Of a stretch of DNA of 64,000 nucleotides, positions 45,301-53,212 are shown piece by piece; within the stretch, counting starts at the first letter, position 1; each line of letters begins with the position of its first letter. Both the position numbers and the translations under genes were made by a program. Below the pieces are notes generated by a model that saw only the letters and a list, made by a program, of their open reading frames with translations, had not been told where the DNA came from and made no database searches. The stretch lies in contig NZ_JAQVNX010000001.1 of assembly GCF_028702905.1 (NCBI RefSeq), positions 1-64,000 of the forward strand. The letters are read 5' to 3'. Source of the DNA: Methanofollis sp. Lineage in GTDB: Archaea; Halobacteriota; Methanomicrobia; Methanomicrobiales; Methanofollaceae.

Positions 45301-46958
45301 CGCCGGTTCAGCCGGATGGCTCCGACTCGAAGGAGAAGGTCGCCGAGAAGATCAGGGGGGCGATCGCCGGGGAGGCGCAGTTCTTTGAGTGCAACTGTCG
45401 CACCCACGACAGGCGGCCATTTTATGCGGAGGTGAGCCTGAACCGGATCCAGCTGGGAGACGAGATCTCTGTCCAGGCGATCGTCCGCGACATCACCGCA
45501 CGCAGGGACGCCGAAGAGGCGCTGAAGAAAAAGACGTACGACCTGAACGAACGGGTAAAAGAACTGAAATGCCTGTACACGATCTCGAAGATCCTGGGCA
45601 AACCCGAGACAGGGTTCGATGCATTGATGCAGACGGTCGTGGACGTCATACCCGACGCATGGCAGTACCCTGAGGTGACGGCCGCCCGGATCACCCTGGA
45701 CGGGAGGGTGTACCAGACCGCTGCCTTCCAGAAGACGGCGTGGATGCAGCGCCAGCCGATTCTGGTCAATGACAGGGAGGCAGGCACAATAGAGGTCGGG
45801 TACCGGGAAGAACGGCCTGAGCGCAACGAGGGACCGTTTTTAAAAGAAGAGCGGAGCCTCATCGCCAGTATCGCCCAGCGGATAGGGGGGTACATCGTGC
45901 GCAAGCAGGCTGAAGAGGCGCTCAGCGCTTCGGAAACCGAGTTGAGAGCGGTGTTGTCGGGCATGACCGACATCGTCGTCGTCCTTGATGCAGAGGGGCA
46001 CTGCCTGAAGGTCGCACCGACGAACCCGCCCCCTCTCTTCAGGCCGGCCGGCGAGGTGTGCGGAAAGACGCTTGACCGGGTGTTCCCGTCAATGCAGGCA
46101 GAGACGATCCCCGGCGCTATCCTGCAGGCACTGGAGACAGGGGAGCCGGTTGCGATCGAGTACGGTATGCGGGTCAGGAACCAGGAGGTCTGGTTTGCCG
46201 CCGTCATCTCCCCGATGACGGAGGACCTGGTGGTCCTCGTGGCGCGGAACATCACCGGACGCAAGCAGGCGGAGACGGCGATCCAGACGGCGAACAAAAA
46301 ACTCAACCTCCTCTCCAGCATCACGCGGCACGATATCCTCAACCAGATCACGGTGCTGCGGGGATACATCGAACTCGCCAGGATGGAGACGACAGACCCG
46401 ACGCTGCTCGACTATATCACCAGGGAGGAGACAGCCACCTGGGCAATACAGCGCCAGATCGAGTTCACCCGCGATTACCAGAATATCGGCGTCACCTCGC
46501 CGCAGTGGCAGGATGTGCACCGGGTCATCGCCCGCGCCGTCCGCGGCCTCGACCTCGGCAGGGTCGAGTTCTCCATTGATTTCGACGAGGTCGAGGTCTA
46601 TGCCGATCCCCTTCTCGAAAAGGTCTTTTTCAACCTGGTGGACAACGCCCTCAGGTACGGCGAAAAACTCACAAAGATCCGGTTCTCCGGTCGTGAGGAC
46701 GAGGGGGGGTTCACCATCGTCTGCGAGGACGACGGCGTCGGCATCCCCACAAAGGTGAAGGAGGCGATCTTCCGGCGGGAGTACTACAAGAACACGGGTC
46801 TCGGGCTCTACCTCTCCCGGGAGATCCTGGCCATCACCGACCTCACGATCACGGAGACCGGCGAGCACGGGAGGGGTGCCCGCTTCGAGGTCTTCGCCCC
46901 GCGCGGGGTGTACCGTTCTGTCACAAAGAGGGAGAGGCTGGTGCCACCGGGGGGGTGA
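42330..46958 (+). CDS. Receiver/multi-PAS histidine kinase
   Basis: This 1542-residue protein starts with a receiver domain (3-120; YVDDEP and phospho-acceptor VIADYQMPGMDG), then PAS domains at about 136-268, 275-405, 412-545, 552-670, 680-795, 800-930 and 942-1062, a GAF-like region (1064-1197), another PAS (1200-1320), a methanogen-type HisKA with SSITRHDILNQ near 1330, and a HATPase with DNALRYGEK, DDGVGIP and GLGLYLSRE. It has no membrane helix. The first, second and sixth PAS domains share the block VIAWNRA-EEMTG and a GKGD-Y--PF-G insertion, so they arose by duplication. It diverges from DUF2121; no partner regulator is adjacent. Confidence 0.92.
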   Translation: MYSVLYVDDEPALLDIGRLFLERSGHLSVDTALSAAEAIAMMQAGKYDGVIADYQMPGMDGIELLKHIRTHFGELPFILFTGRGREEVVIEALNSGADFYLQKGGDPVSQFAELEHKIKLAIERKQTRDELAESRRRMADVINFLPDATFAIDLDGTVIAWNRAMEEMTGVRSEEILGKGDFEYGIPFYGERRPVLIDLVLKEGEDIETKYPRVVQSGTKLISEFFLPHLYDGRGAYLWFIASPLYDTKGNVTGAIESIRDVTERKKAEEETEAAHQKLLDIVDFLPDATFVIDRGGRVIAWNRAIEEMTGARKEEMLGKGDHAYAVPFYGKAISGLIDLVMKPEAEPEVQYEMFRREGDTVVAEMTIPSLNRGRGASLCGKASPLYDSRGEIIGAIESLRDITGYKQAESARLHAIARGSPIPQFVIDRNHRVVYWNGALEAYSGIKTGDIVGTNEHWRAFYPRERPCLADLLIDGEGEESMIARWYKGKYAPSGLVRGAYEATDFFPTLGEDGTWLYFTAALIRDEEGEVIGAVETLEDVTERKQAEERIRIFQRFTEASGQGLGMATLDGSITYANPTLCRLLGMAKPVEIQDTFFFRYYSPEIAERLEKEIIPAVLEEGQWVGELTLVNAQGEHIPTIENFFVIPDDFGRPLYLADVITDISGLKKAEEALKASEDRYRTLFENSGSPLIIVEEDTTISLVNREFEKISGCTKEDVEDRMRWTDFVADPAELERLMEYHRLRWTESESAPRVFECHLCDRYGTVRNVLVTAAMMPGARQSIVAIVDITERKKAEEARHLADLIHSMPDAIFAVDRDGKVIAWNRAIEEMTGVAAAEIIGKGEYAYAVPFFGDKRPLLLDLVSAPAGELERRGYTRIARSGDFLIAESADARPQGREVILQAFAAPLYDESGENIGAIEGIHDITDLRHAEQALQESEIKYRSLFEYANDAIILILDDRITDCNPRALEMFGCTRDEFVGSALSVFSPPVQPDGSDSKEKVAEKIRGAIAGEAQFFECNCRTHDRRPFYAEVSLNRIQLGDEISVQAIVRDITARRDAEEALKKKTYDLNERVKELKCLYTISKILGKPETGFDALMQTVVDVIPDAWQYPEVTAARITLDGRVYQTAAFQKTAWMQRQPILVNDREAGTIEVGYREERPERNEGPFLKEERSLIASIAQRIGGYIVRKQAEEALSASETELRAVLSGMTDIVVVLDAEGHCLKVAPTNPPPLFRPAGEVCGKTLDRVFPSMQAETIPGAILQALETGEPVAIEYGMRVRNQEVWFAAVISPMTEDLVVLVARNITGRKQAETAIQTANKKLNLLSSITRHDILNQITVLRGYIELARMETTDPTLLDYITREETATWAIQRQIEFTRDYQNIGVTSPQWQDVHRVIARAVRGLDLGRVEFSIDFDEVEVYADPLLEKVFFNLVDNALRYGEKLTKIRFSGREDEGGFTIVCEDDGVGIPTKVKEAIFRREYYKNTGLGLYLSREILAITDLTITETGEHGRGARFEVFAPRGVYRSVTKRERLVPPGG

Positions 46959-47053
46959 GAGAAGTCGTCTCGACCAGATCGCCGAGAGACATTGTAATTG
47001 GGCGGGGATACGCGCTCCTCTCAGGGATCAGGTGGATCTATCGACATGAGCAT

Positions 47054-47110
47054 GAGGGTTTACCATGAAAACCGCCTGAAACTCCGTTTCGTACCCGATT
47101 CTACAAAGTC
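47054..47110 (-). repeat. Short internally deleted relative of the MITE-like element
   Basis: The stretch joins GAGGGTTTACCATGAAAA (inverted end of the conserved 430-bp core), a GAAAC-TCC-GTTTC hairpin and the inverted left end CCCGATTCTACAAAG with almost nothing between them, as expected of a strongly deleted derivative. Confidence 0.5.
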
Positions 47111-47455
47111 TGGCCCTAAAGAAGTCTCGCAGATCCTATCCTGTGGTGCCCGCATGTTAGAACATAAGGGTGTGGTCCCGTGGGACATGGCCCGGGTCAA
47201 ATACGCCCGGATCTGCCTCCGATCAGGGGATCCCACATCCCATTCGGGGCCATATCTGGGAGATCCTGCGATCCGGGCATACCGGGGGCCATGGGCAGAA
47301 CAGGACGAAATCCGGCAGGACTCAACGTCCTCAGGCCCCCGGTATGATTGTGGGTAATGTTTCCCTCTCCCGGCCTCCCCTGGTGTCGAGGAGGAGGAGG
47401 GAGCGGGGCTGGAAATTGCCCCGATCCGGGCTCTGGGGATATCCTCAGTATGAGG
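47111..47455. other. Unassigned intergenic stretch with a long inverted repeat
   Basis: I see no gene. A perfect 13-bp inverted repeat, CATACCGGGGGCC (47278-47290) and GGCCCCCGGTATG (47334-47346), encloses 43 bp. The remainder of the gap has no similarity to other parts of the window. Confidence 0.4.
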
Positions 47456-47731
47456 GTTTACCATGAAAATGATCCAGAAGATCCGTTCTCCGGGTTTTCA
47501 TGAGGTTTTGACTCTCAACGAGCACCCCATGATGGAGATGGAGAGGACAAAATCACCTTCAGAAAAGGTTCGCCCTCTGCCTTCCCCGTCCTATCGTAAT
47601 TCCGGGGGTCCGGGGGCAGCGCCCCCGGCGCAAGCGTGCGGGAAGGCACGTCGACCAGACGAACTCCTCAGAACAATTTTCATGCAGTATGCCTGAGGCG
47701 TGCTCCCGACTCATGTCTGATTCTACAAAAA
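47456..47731 (-). repeat. Diverged, inverted copy of the MITE-like element core
   Basis: It opens with TTTACCATGAAAATGATCCAG, contains GACAAAATCACCTTCAGAAA and a GC hairpin (47610-47628), and ends with CATGTCTGATTCTACA; these match the reverse complement of the 430-bp core with about a third of it deleted. The frame from the ATG at 47463 keeps the same length up to GGPGAAPPA as in the other copies. Confidence 0.55.
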
Positions 47732-47818
47732 CTCAAAACCAGAAAAATTTCGCCAGAAGAGCAGAATGATGCTATAAAACGACATTCGTGAGAGGATCAG
47801 AAATGTATCAGAAGTAAT

Positions 47819-47902
47819 GCGAGGGAAGGGATTCGAACCCTCGAACACCTACGTGACAAGGCCCTCAACCTTGCGCCTTTGACCTGGCTTGGCAACCCTC
47901 GC
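47819..47902 (-). tRNA. tRNA-Leu (anticodon GAG)
   Basis: On the minus strand the 84-nt sequence has a 7-bp acceptor stem GCGAGGG/CCCTCGC, an anticodon stem CAAGG/CCTTG around the loop TTGAGGG (anticodon GAG), a long variable arm typical of leucine tRNAs, and a T-arm GAGGG-TTCGAAT-CCCTT. CCA is not encoded. A TATA-like CCTATAGA lies about 45 bp upstream. Confidence 0.93.
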
Positions 47903-47965
47903 CCGAAAATGAGGGACAGGAACCTGTGTGTTCCCGCTGTTTCTATAGGTTGGTATTCCTAGGAT

Positions 47966-48280
47966 TTAATCGTATTCACGCCAGGTGTGCCCGCACTCGG
48001 TGCAACGGAAGAAACGCACCTCACTCTCATCAGCAGCGCGGAGCTGGCGCAACCACCAGAAGGCGAGGTTATTCTCACACTTCGGACACCTGGCCTGGAT
48101 CGTCGGGAGGGTCTTCATCTTCTCCTCCTCGTCCACGATCGTGATCTCCTTCTCCACGCGGGTGGTCGTGATCTTCATCCCGGCCTCACTCTCGATGGCC
48201 TGGATATAGCCGCACCTGCGGCACTTCATCTGCCCCCCGGACGAGATCATCATGGTGTTGCACTTTGGACAGAATAACAT
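47966..48280 (-). CDS. tfs: Transcription factor S
   Basis: TFS stimulates RNA cleavage by stalled RNA polymerase, as TFIIS/Rpb9 do. The 104-residue protein has an N-terminal zinc ribbon (CPKCNTMM ... CRRCGYI) and a C-terminal one (CPKCENNLAFWWLRQLRAAD ... FFRCTECGHTWRE). The catalytic acidic pair appears as ADESEVR, close to the usual DE. The length is typical. The tRNA-Leu gene follows on the same strand 63 bp downstream. Confidence 0.94.
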   Translation of the reverse strand: MLFCPKCNTMMISSGGQMKCRRCGYIQAIESEAGMKITTTRVEKEITIVDEEEKMKTLPTIQARCPKCENNLAFWWLRQLRAADESEVRFFRCTECGHTWREYD

Positions 48281-48421
48281 TCAGATATTATTGGGAGGCA
48301 TGCAAGATTAAGGCTTGGTTGGCTGATCATACACGGCACAGAGAGGTTTTGCCGCAGATTGAAGGGCGAGATCGGCCGCCTTAAGAACTCTTAATTAGGT
48401 GAGTGGGACAAATAGTGGGTG

Positions 48422-49246
48422 ATGGACGAATACCTTCTCTTTGCAGCGTTCGCCTTATTTGTTCTCTTCCTCATACCCGGACGCCACCGGCCGTATGCAG
48501 GTATCGGCGGCTGGCTCGCCATGTCCCTCTACCTCTTCGCGGAGGTCCCCTATTTCCTCTCCATCAACAACTTCCTCTACCCGACACTCGCCCTCCTCTC
48601 CCTCCCCTTCCTGTACGTGACGGCGAAAAGGCTGCTCGCCGGGGACGACCATATCGGCCACCTCACCCGCGCCGCGGCCGTCGCTGTTCTCCTGTACCTC
48701 CCCTTTGCCTACACGCCCCTCGGAGAATGGCTGATCCAGATCGTCATCGACCAGATCGGCTGGTGCCTCTCCGCTCTTGGCATCGCCTATACCATGCCTG
48801 AATGGGACATGTTTGCCGGGAACGGCCTGAAGGTCCAGATCATCCTCGGGTGTACCGGCATCCAGAGCATCGCTATCATGCTCGGCGTCGCCGCCGCAGT
48901 CCCGAGCAACCTGCGGCAGAAAGCCATCGCCGCCCTCCTCATCGTCCCGACGATCTATCTCCTCAACATCGGGAGAAATGTCTTCGTGATCCTCGCGTAT
49001 ACAGGACAGTGGTTCCCGTACCTCCCCGAGATCGCAAGCAACGGAGAATACGGCTACGAGAGTTTCTTCTGGGCCCACAACGTCCTCTGCGAACTCGGGG
49101 CGCTGGTAGCACTGATCGTCATCGCGTACGCCCTCTTCATCATCATGCCCGGCCTTGCGGCAATGGCAGACGGCCTGTATCAGGCCTTCCGCGACGACCT
49201 CACCGGTGCGATCTCACGGCCTCAGGGGAGCGACCTTGAGAGGTAG
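48422..49246 (+). CDS. Archaeosortase/exosortase family protein
   Basis: The 274-residue polytopic membrane protein has the three-part archaeosortase signature: the catalytic cysteine in LGCTGIQSIAI, the arginine in LLNIGRNVFVI and the histidine in FFWAHNVLCE. Archaeosortases process surface proteins with a C-terminal tripartite signal and attach a lipid. No substrate protein with that signal is in this window. The ATG at 48422 is chosen; GTG at 48419 is possible. Its 3' end overlaps the convergent CDP-alcohol phosphatidyltransferase, a lipid enzyme; in haloarchaea lipid synthesis genes are needed for archaeosortase modification, so the pairing may be meaningful. Confidence 0.88.
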   Translation: MDEYLLFAAFALFVLFLIPGRHRPYAGIGGWLAMSLYLFAEVPYFLSINNFLYPTLALLSLPFLYVTAKRLLAGDDHIGHLTRAAAVAVLLYLPFAYTPLGEWLIQIVIDQIGWCLSALGIAYTMPEWDMFAGNGLKVQIILGCTGIQSIAIMLGVAAAVPSNLRQKAIAALLIVPTIYLLNIGRNVFVILAYTGQWFPYLPEIASNGEYGYESFFWAHNVLCELGALVALIVIAYALFIIMPGLAAMADGLYQAFRDDLTGAISRPQGSDLER

Positions 49247-49854
49247 GCGATCCTCTGGATTGCCGAGAGATTTGTGCAGACCGCAATGAGGATCACTGCA
49301 AGCCCGGGGAAACCCGCGGCAGCGCCGACGATAAGAGCGATCAGGGTCTCGGGACGGCCGAAGAAACCGACGCCCTCAAGGGGGTCGTGGATCTTCCCGT
49401 CCACCCGCTCCGTAAACCCGACCTCGGCATAGACCACCGGCTTGATGAAGGTGTTGATCATCGAGCCGAAGATGGCGACGGCGACGACGGCGAAGTCCGC
49501 GGCAGGCGGGAGAGGGAAGTACCCGGAGACGACCGCCACACCGGAAAGCCCGATGCCGAGGAGGGCGAGGGCGTCGACATATTTGTCAAAGACCCAGTCG
49601 ATGACCGCCCCGAACTTCGTCTGGCAGTGCTTCTTCCGTGCCACGGTACCGTCCACCAGGTCAAGGATGGCCGAGACAAGGAGGAGGAGGGCGCCTGGAA
49701 GAAACAGGCGCTCGGCAAAGGCGACCGCACAGCAGATCCCGGCAAGAAGAGAGAGGTACGAGATCTGATTGGGACTGATGCCGGCCCTGACAAAAAAATC
49801 AGCGATCGGCTCGAGTTTTGATATGAGACGCGGCCTCAGCGCCGTTATATTCAT
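49222..49854 (-). CDS. CDP-alcohol phosphatidyltransferase, second paralogue
   Basis: The 210-residue membrane protein shows the catalytic signature DLVDGTVAR followed by GAVIDWVFD (D-x2-D-G-x2-A-R-x8-G-x3-D-x3-D). The N-terminus ISKLEPIADFFVRAGISPNQ resembles the archaetidylinositol-type enzymes. It shares this layout with the gene at 1138-1731 but is longer. The head group (inositol phosphate, serine or glycerol phosphate) is unresolved. It overlaps the archaeosortase gene tail-to-tail by 25 bp. Confidence 0.85.
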   Translation of the reverse strand: MNITALRPRLISKLEPIADFFVRAGISPNQISYLSLLAGICCAVAFAERLFLPGALLLLVSAILDLVDGTVARKKHCQTKFGAVIDWVFDKYVDALALLGIGLSGVAVVSGYFPLPPAADFAVVAVAIFGSMINTFIKPVVYAEVGFTERVDGKIHDPLEGVGFFGRPETLIALIVGAAAGFPGLAVILIAVCTNLSAIQRIAYLSRSLP

Positions 49855-49951
49855 GACAGGATAGTAGAACTGCCATGAGGATAAGCATTGCTTCGCCGGG
49901 ATACCTGACCATACCCTCTTTTAAACCCCGGGGTGATATTAGACTGAGATT

Positions 49952-50635
49952 ATGTCTGCTCCATCACTACGGCCCCACGTGCTGATGATGTCGGAGATCA
50001 CGGTCGACGGGAAGCTGACGCTCAAAAGAGGCGCTTCCAGCAAAATTCTCATGAAACACATGGCCCATGAGACCGAGATCCTCCTCCACAAGACCCGCGC
50101 AGAGTGTGACGCCATCATGGTGGGGTCGCACACCATCGCCATCGACAACTCCTTCCTGACCGTCAGACTGGCGCCGGGAAAGAGCCCGATCCGGGTCATC
50201 CCATCGAGCATGGCCGACATTCCCCTCACTGCCAATGTGCTCAACCGCGACGCCCGGACGGTGATCGCCGTCTCCGAACAGGCCCCCGCGGAGAAGGTCG
50301 CCGCCCTCCGGGAGAAGGGTGTCGACGTCGTCGTCTGCGGGAAGACGCACATCGACCTCCCTGAACTGATGGCGGTCCTCAGGAGAGACTACGGCGTCAA
50401 AAAGATGATGATCGAGGGCGGGCCGACCCTCAACTGGCACATGCTCAGGCACGGCCTGGTCGATGAGATCAGGCTCATCCACCTCCCCTTCATTGTGGGC
50501 GGCGAGGACACTCCCTCCCTTGTCGGCGGGATGCACATCGAGTCGGAGGACGAGATGATCCGTCTCAGACTCCTGCGCCACTACCTCTGCGGGAGCAACC
50601 TGGTGACCGAATACGCGGTCAGTTACGGGGACTGA
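49952..50635 (+). CDS. arfC: 2,5-diamino-6-ribosylamino-pyrimidinone phosphate reductase
   Basis: ArfC reduces the ribosylamino-pyrimidine intermediate to its ribitylamino form, a step shared by riboflavin, F420 and FAD synthesis in archaea. The 227-residue RibD_C/DHFR-like protein shows MMSEITVDGKLTLKRG, DAIMVGSHTI and IEGGPTLNWHMLRHGLVDEI, which bind NADPH and substrate. The stop at 50633-50635 is 3 bp before the ATG of sppA, so both are one transcript. Confidence 0.9.
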   Translation: MSAPSLRPHVLMMSEITVDGKLTLKRGASSKILMKHMAHETEILLHKTRAECDAIMVGSHTIAIDNSFLTVRLAPGKSPIRVIPSSMADIPLTANVLNRDARTVIAVSEQAPAEKVAALREKGVDVVVCGKTHIDLPELMAVLRRDYGVKKMMIEGGPTLNWHMLRHGLVDEIRLIHLPFIVGGEDTPSLVGGMHIESEDEMIRLRLLRHYLCGSNLVTEYAVSYGD

Positions 50636-50638
50636 GTG

Positions 50639-51451
50639 ATGAACAGCCTCCTTGCCGATATCGAGCGCGCACAGAAACGGCGGAGGCTGAAAAAGAATCT
50701 CAGCATTCTTGCCGTCGTCGGACTCATCGCCGCGGCCGTCGCTGTCACCGTATTGCTCATGTCACCGATCGGTGAGGGCGACGTCGCCGTCATCCGCGTC
50801 GAGGGAACGATCCTTGCCGGCGACTTTTCGGGCGGCGGGTATGCAGGGAGCGAGTATGTCGGGCGCGAGGTCCGCACGGCGGCCGACGACCCCTTTGTCA
50901 GCGCGATCGTGCTGCGCGTCAACAGCCCGGGCGGCAGTCCGGCGGCGGCGCAGGAGATCGTGCGCGATCTGGAGTATGCACGGGCGAAAAAACCGGTCGT
51001 GACCTCGATGGGAGACGTCGCCGCCTCGGCTGCCTATATGATCTCGGCGCACACCGACAGGATCTACCTTTCGCCGGATACGATGACCGGGAGCATCGGG
51101 GTGATCTGGCTCTTCCCCGACGAGAGCGAGTGGATGGAAACGGAGGGGAGGAAGGTCGAGGTGGTGAAGTCGGGAGAGCAGAAGGACATGACCTCCCCGT
51201 ACCGCTCCCTGACCGTGGAAGAGCAGTCCTATGCGAGACAACTCGTGAACGAGAGCGCCGACGACTTCATCGCCGACGTGACGGCACAGCGGCCGGTGGA
51301 CCGCTCGGAGATCGCCTCGGCCCGCCTGATACGGGGCGAGGAGGCGATCGGCATCGGCCTTGCCGATGAGGTGGGCAACCTCTTTGACGCCATAGAGGGT
51401 GCCCGCACTCTCGCGGCCGTCAGATCATCGCCAGAGGATCGGCCTTCATGA
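50639..51451 (+). CDS. sppA: Signal peptide peptidase SppA-like serine protease
   Basis: The 270-residue protein has an N-terminal membrane anchor (LSILAVVGLIAAAVAVTVLL) and the S49 peptidase domain: the oxyanion GGSPAAAQEI, the nucleophile in GDVAASAAYMIS, and a C-terminal-domain lysine region. It removes residual signal peptides in the membrane. The ATG at 50639 follows the arfC stop; a GTG at 50636 is possible. It converges on truD with a 32-bp overlap. Confidence 0.9.
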   Translation: MNSLLADIERAQKRRRLKKNLSILAVVGLIAAAVAVTVLLMSPIGEGDVAVIRVEGTILAGDFSGGGYAGSEYVGREVRTAADDPFVSAIVLRVNSPGGSPAAAQEIVRDLEYARAKKPVVTSMGDVAASAAYMISAHTDRIYLSPDTMTGSIGVIWLFPDESEWMETEGRKVEVVKSGEQKDMTSPYRSLTVEEQSYARQLVNESADDFIADVTAQRPVDRSEIASARLIRGEEAIGIGLADEVGNLFDAIEGARTLAAVRSSPEDRPS

Positions 51452-52691
51452 ACTCCCGGCAGATCGTCGTCGCATAGTGGCCGGGTGGGAGGGTGAAGGC
51501 GAGGGAGACGTCCTGTCCCTTCACCTCCGTCACAATCTCTGTTTTCACGTTGATGGGCCGGAGGGTTCCGGCATAGTGGAGGTGCACGAATGCACCGGCA
51601 CGCTCGAAGTGCTCTGCGGTGATCCCGTCCTCAGCAAGGAGCGCAGCCATCCTCTCGTCGTTCCTTCCCTCGGTGCGGAATGACCCGGCACCTGGGAGGA
51701 AGAGGGCGACGGCACACCTGCCGCGGCCGATATGGACTGAGACTATTCGACGGTTCGCTTCGGTCACGATGTCCTCCCTGCCGTTCGTGAAGACGAGACG
51801 CTCGCCGGGCAGGGGTTCGTCGAGGCCGGTGCCGTCGGCGCAGCGGAGGGAGAGGACGCGGTTGAAGAGCCAGGACTGGTAGGCCGAGACAAACATGGAG
51901 AGGAGTTTTGGCGGGAGGTTCTGGAGAGCCCCGCCAGAGTCGCCGGGGTGGGCGGCAAGGTACGAGAGCACCGAACGCTCAAAGCCGAGGTGGGCGGGGA
52001 AGGCGGCGATCGCCGCCTTTGCGTTGCGGGTCTCAAGATAGGCCCGCCGCGTCTCCTGCACCTCGGGCGTCTCGTCAGGGCAGGCGAGGCCGACATAGGT
52101 GTCGACCGCGGCATCGTAGTCGCCCCGCAGGATCTCCCGGCCGACGAGGTGGGTGACAGGCCGCACGACGCCGAAACGCTGGAGGCCGAAGTAGTTCGGA
52201 AACCCTGCCGCCGCCGCAGAGACGGAGGACGCAACCGTGTCGGCAAGGTCGTCAGCGGTGCAGTCCCTGATGGTGATCGCAAACCTGTTCCCCGCAAGGG
52301 CGCCGAGGGAGAGGGCGTGCTGGGTCATGCCGAGGGGTTCGATCTCCATGTCCCTGATCCGGAGGTCCTTCACGGCCTCCGCCTCGCCACCATAGATGGT
52401 GATGTACTGGGTGGTGAGGGCGTTCTTGTCCTTGGTGCCGGCCCAGGCGATCCGCCTGTGCGAGATGCCGAGGGCCGCCGCGATGGACTTCATCGCGTGC
52501 TGGTGCTCCCAGTTCCGCTTCGTGAGTTTGCAGAGGAGATACGGCCCCTCTCCCAAAGGGCCGCCGAGGGGCATCTCCTCGACCGTAAAGTCCTCGGGTT
52601 CCTTCCTCAGGACGCCGCCGATCCCGGGCGTTTCCGTGGCGTACCATGATATCCCGAGGGTGTCCTCCACTGGATAGGGGGTGTGCATCAT
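51420..52691 (-). CDS. truD: tRNA pseudouridine(13) synthase TruD
   Basis: TruD isomerises U13 in tRNA. The 423-residue protein has the catalytic Asp in AWAGTKDKNALTTQYITIYG, the conserved SLGALAGNRFAITIRD and the insertion-domain PNYFGLQRFGVVRPVTHLVG. The length matches archaeal TruD. The start overlaps the pth2 stop (ATGA at 52691-52688), so the two RNA enzymes are co-translated. Confidence 0.94.
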   Translation of the reverse strand: MMHTPYPVEDTLGISWYATETPGIGGVLRKEPEDFTVEEMPLGGPLGEGPYLLCKLTKRNWEHQHAMKSIAAALGISHRRIAWAGTKDKNALTTQYITIYGGEAEAVKDLRIRDMEIEPLGMTQHALSLGALAGNRFAITIRDCTADDLADTVASSVSAAAAGFPNYFGLQRFGVVRPVTHLVGREILRGDYDAAVDTYVGLACPDETPEVQETRRAYLETRNAKAAIAAFPAHLGFERSVLSYLAAHPGDSGGALQNLPPKLLSMFVSAYQSWLFNRVLSLRCADGTGLDEPLPGERLVFTNGREDIVTEANRRIVSVHIGRGRCAVALFLPGAGSFRTEGRNDERMAALLAEDGITAEHFERAGAFVHLHYAGTLRPINVKTEIVTEVKGQDVSLAFTLPPGHYATTICREFMKADPLAMI

Positions 52692-53050
52692 AGGAGTTGC
52701 AGCCCGCCGGTGATGCGGTCGAGTTCCTCGCTCTTTGCCGGGCCGAGGCCGAGGGCGGTGACGGTGCCGGGCGGGATCTCGGTGAGCCCCGCGTCCTGAA
52801 TGAGGGAGCAGGGGATGCCGGCGGCTTCGGCAGCCATCTTCAGGGCGTGCAGATCCCGCTCACCGGCGACCTTCAGCGCCACCTTTTTCTGCCCCTCTGA
52901 GTACCACGCCTTCTTCGCTTCTTTTCCTGCGTGCTCGTAGGCGCCGATGGCGGCATGGGCCATCTGCACACACTTCTTGCCGCAACTCATCTTGATGTCG
53001 GTCCTGATGACCAGACACTGCTTCCACTTGAATACGGGCACTTCGGACAT
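52688..53050 (-). CDS. pth2: Peptidyl-tRNA hydrolase Pth2
   Basis: Pth2 releases tRNA from stalled peptidyl-tRNA. The 120-residue protein has the family core KQCLVIRTDIKMSCGKKCVQMAHAA, WYSEGQKKVALKV and a C-terminal TVTALGLGPAKSEELDRITG. I chose the ATG at 53050 because the conserved fold starts there; the longer in-frame extension to 53194 is unconserved. It is upstream partner of truD with an ATGA overlap. Confidence 0.94.
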   Translation of the reverse strand: MSEVPVFKWKQCLVIRTDIKMSCGKKCVQMAHAAIGAYEHAGKEAKKAWYSEGQKKVALKVAGERDLHALKMAAEAAGIPCSLIQDAGLTEIPPGTVTALGLGPAKSEELDRITGGLQLL

Positions 53051-53212
53051 CCTGATCCTGTTGGCGCGGCAGAGCAATAAGGCCTGACCATATCCTCTGA
53101 CCTCGGGGTGATTTTTGGGAAGAGGTGCCGATGGATCTCTCTGCCCCAACTCTGGAGAGAACTTCCACGATTGGACCGATGCCTGGGGGTTCACTCAAAA
53201 ACCTACGGTTCG

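Noticed and set aside
46998..47357. A 119-codon frame after the second kinase.
   Set aside because: It crosses a repeat-element fragment and a 13-bp inverted repeat, shows no recognizable domain and no ribosome site.
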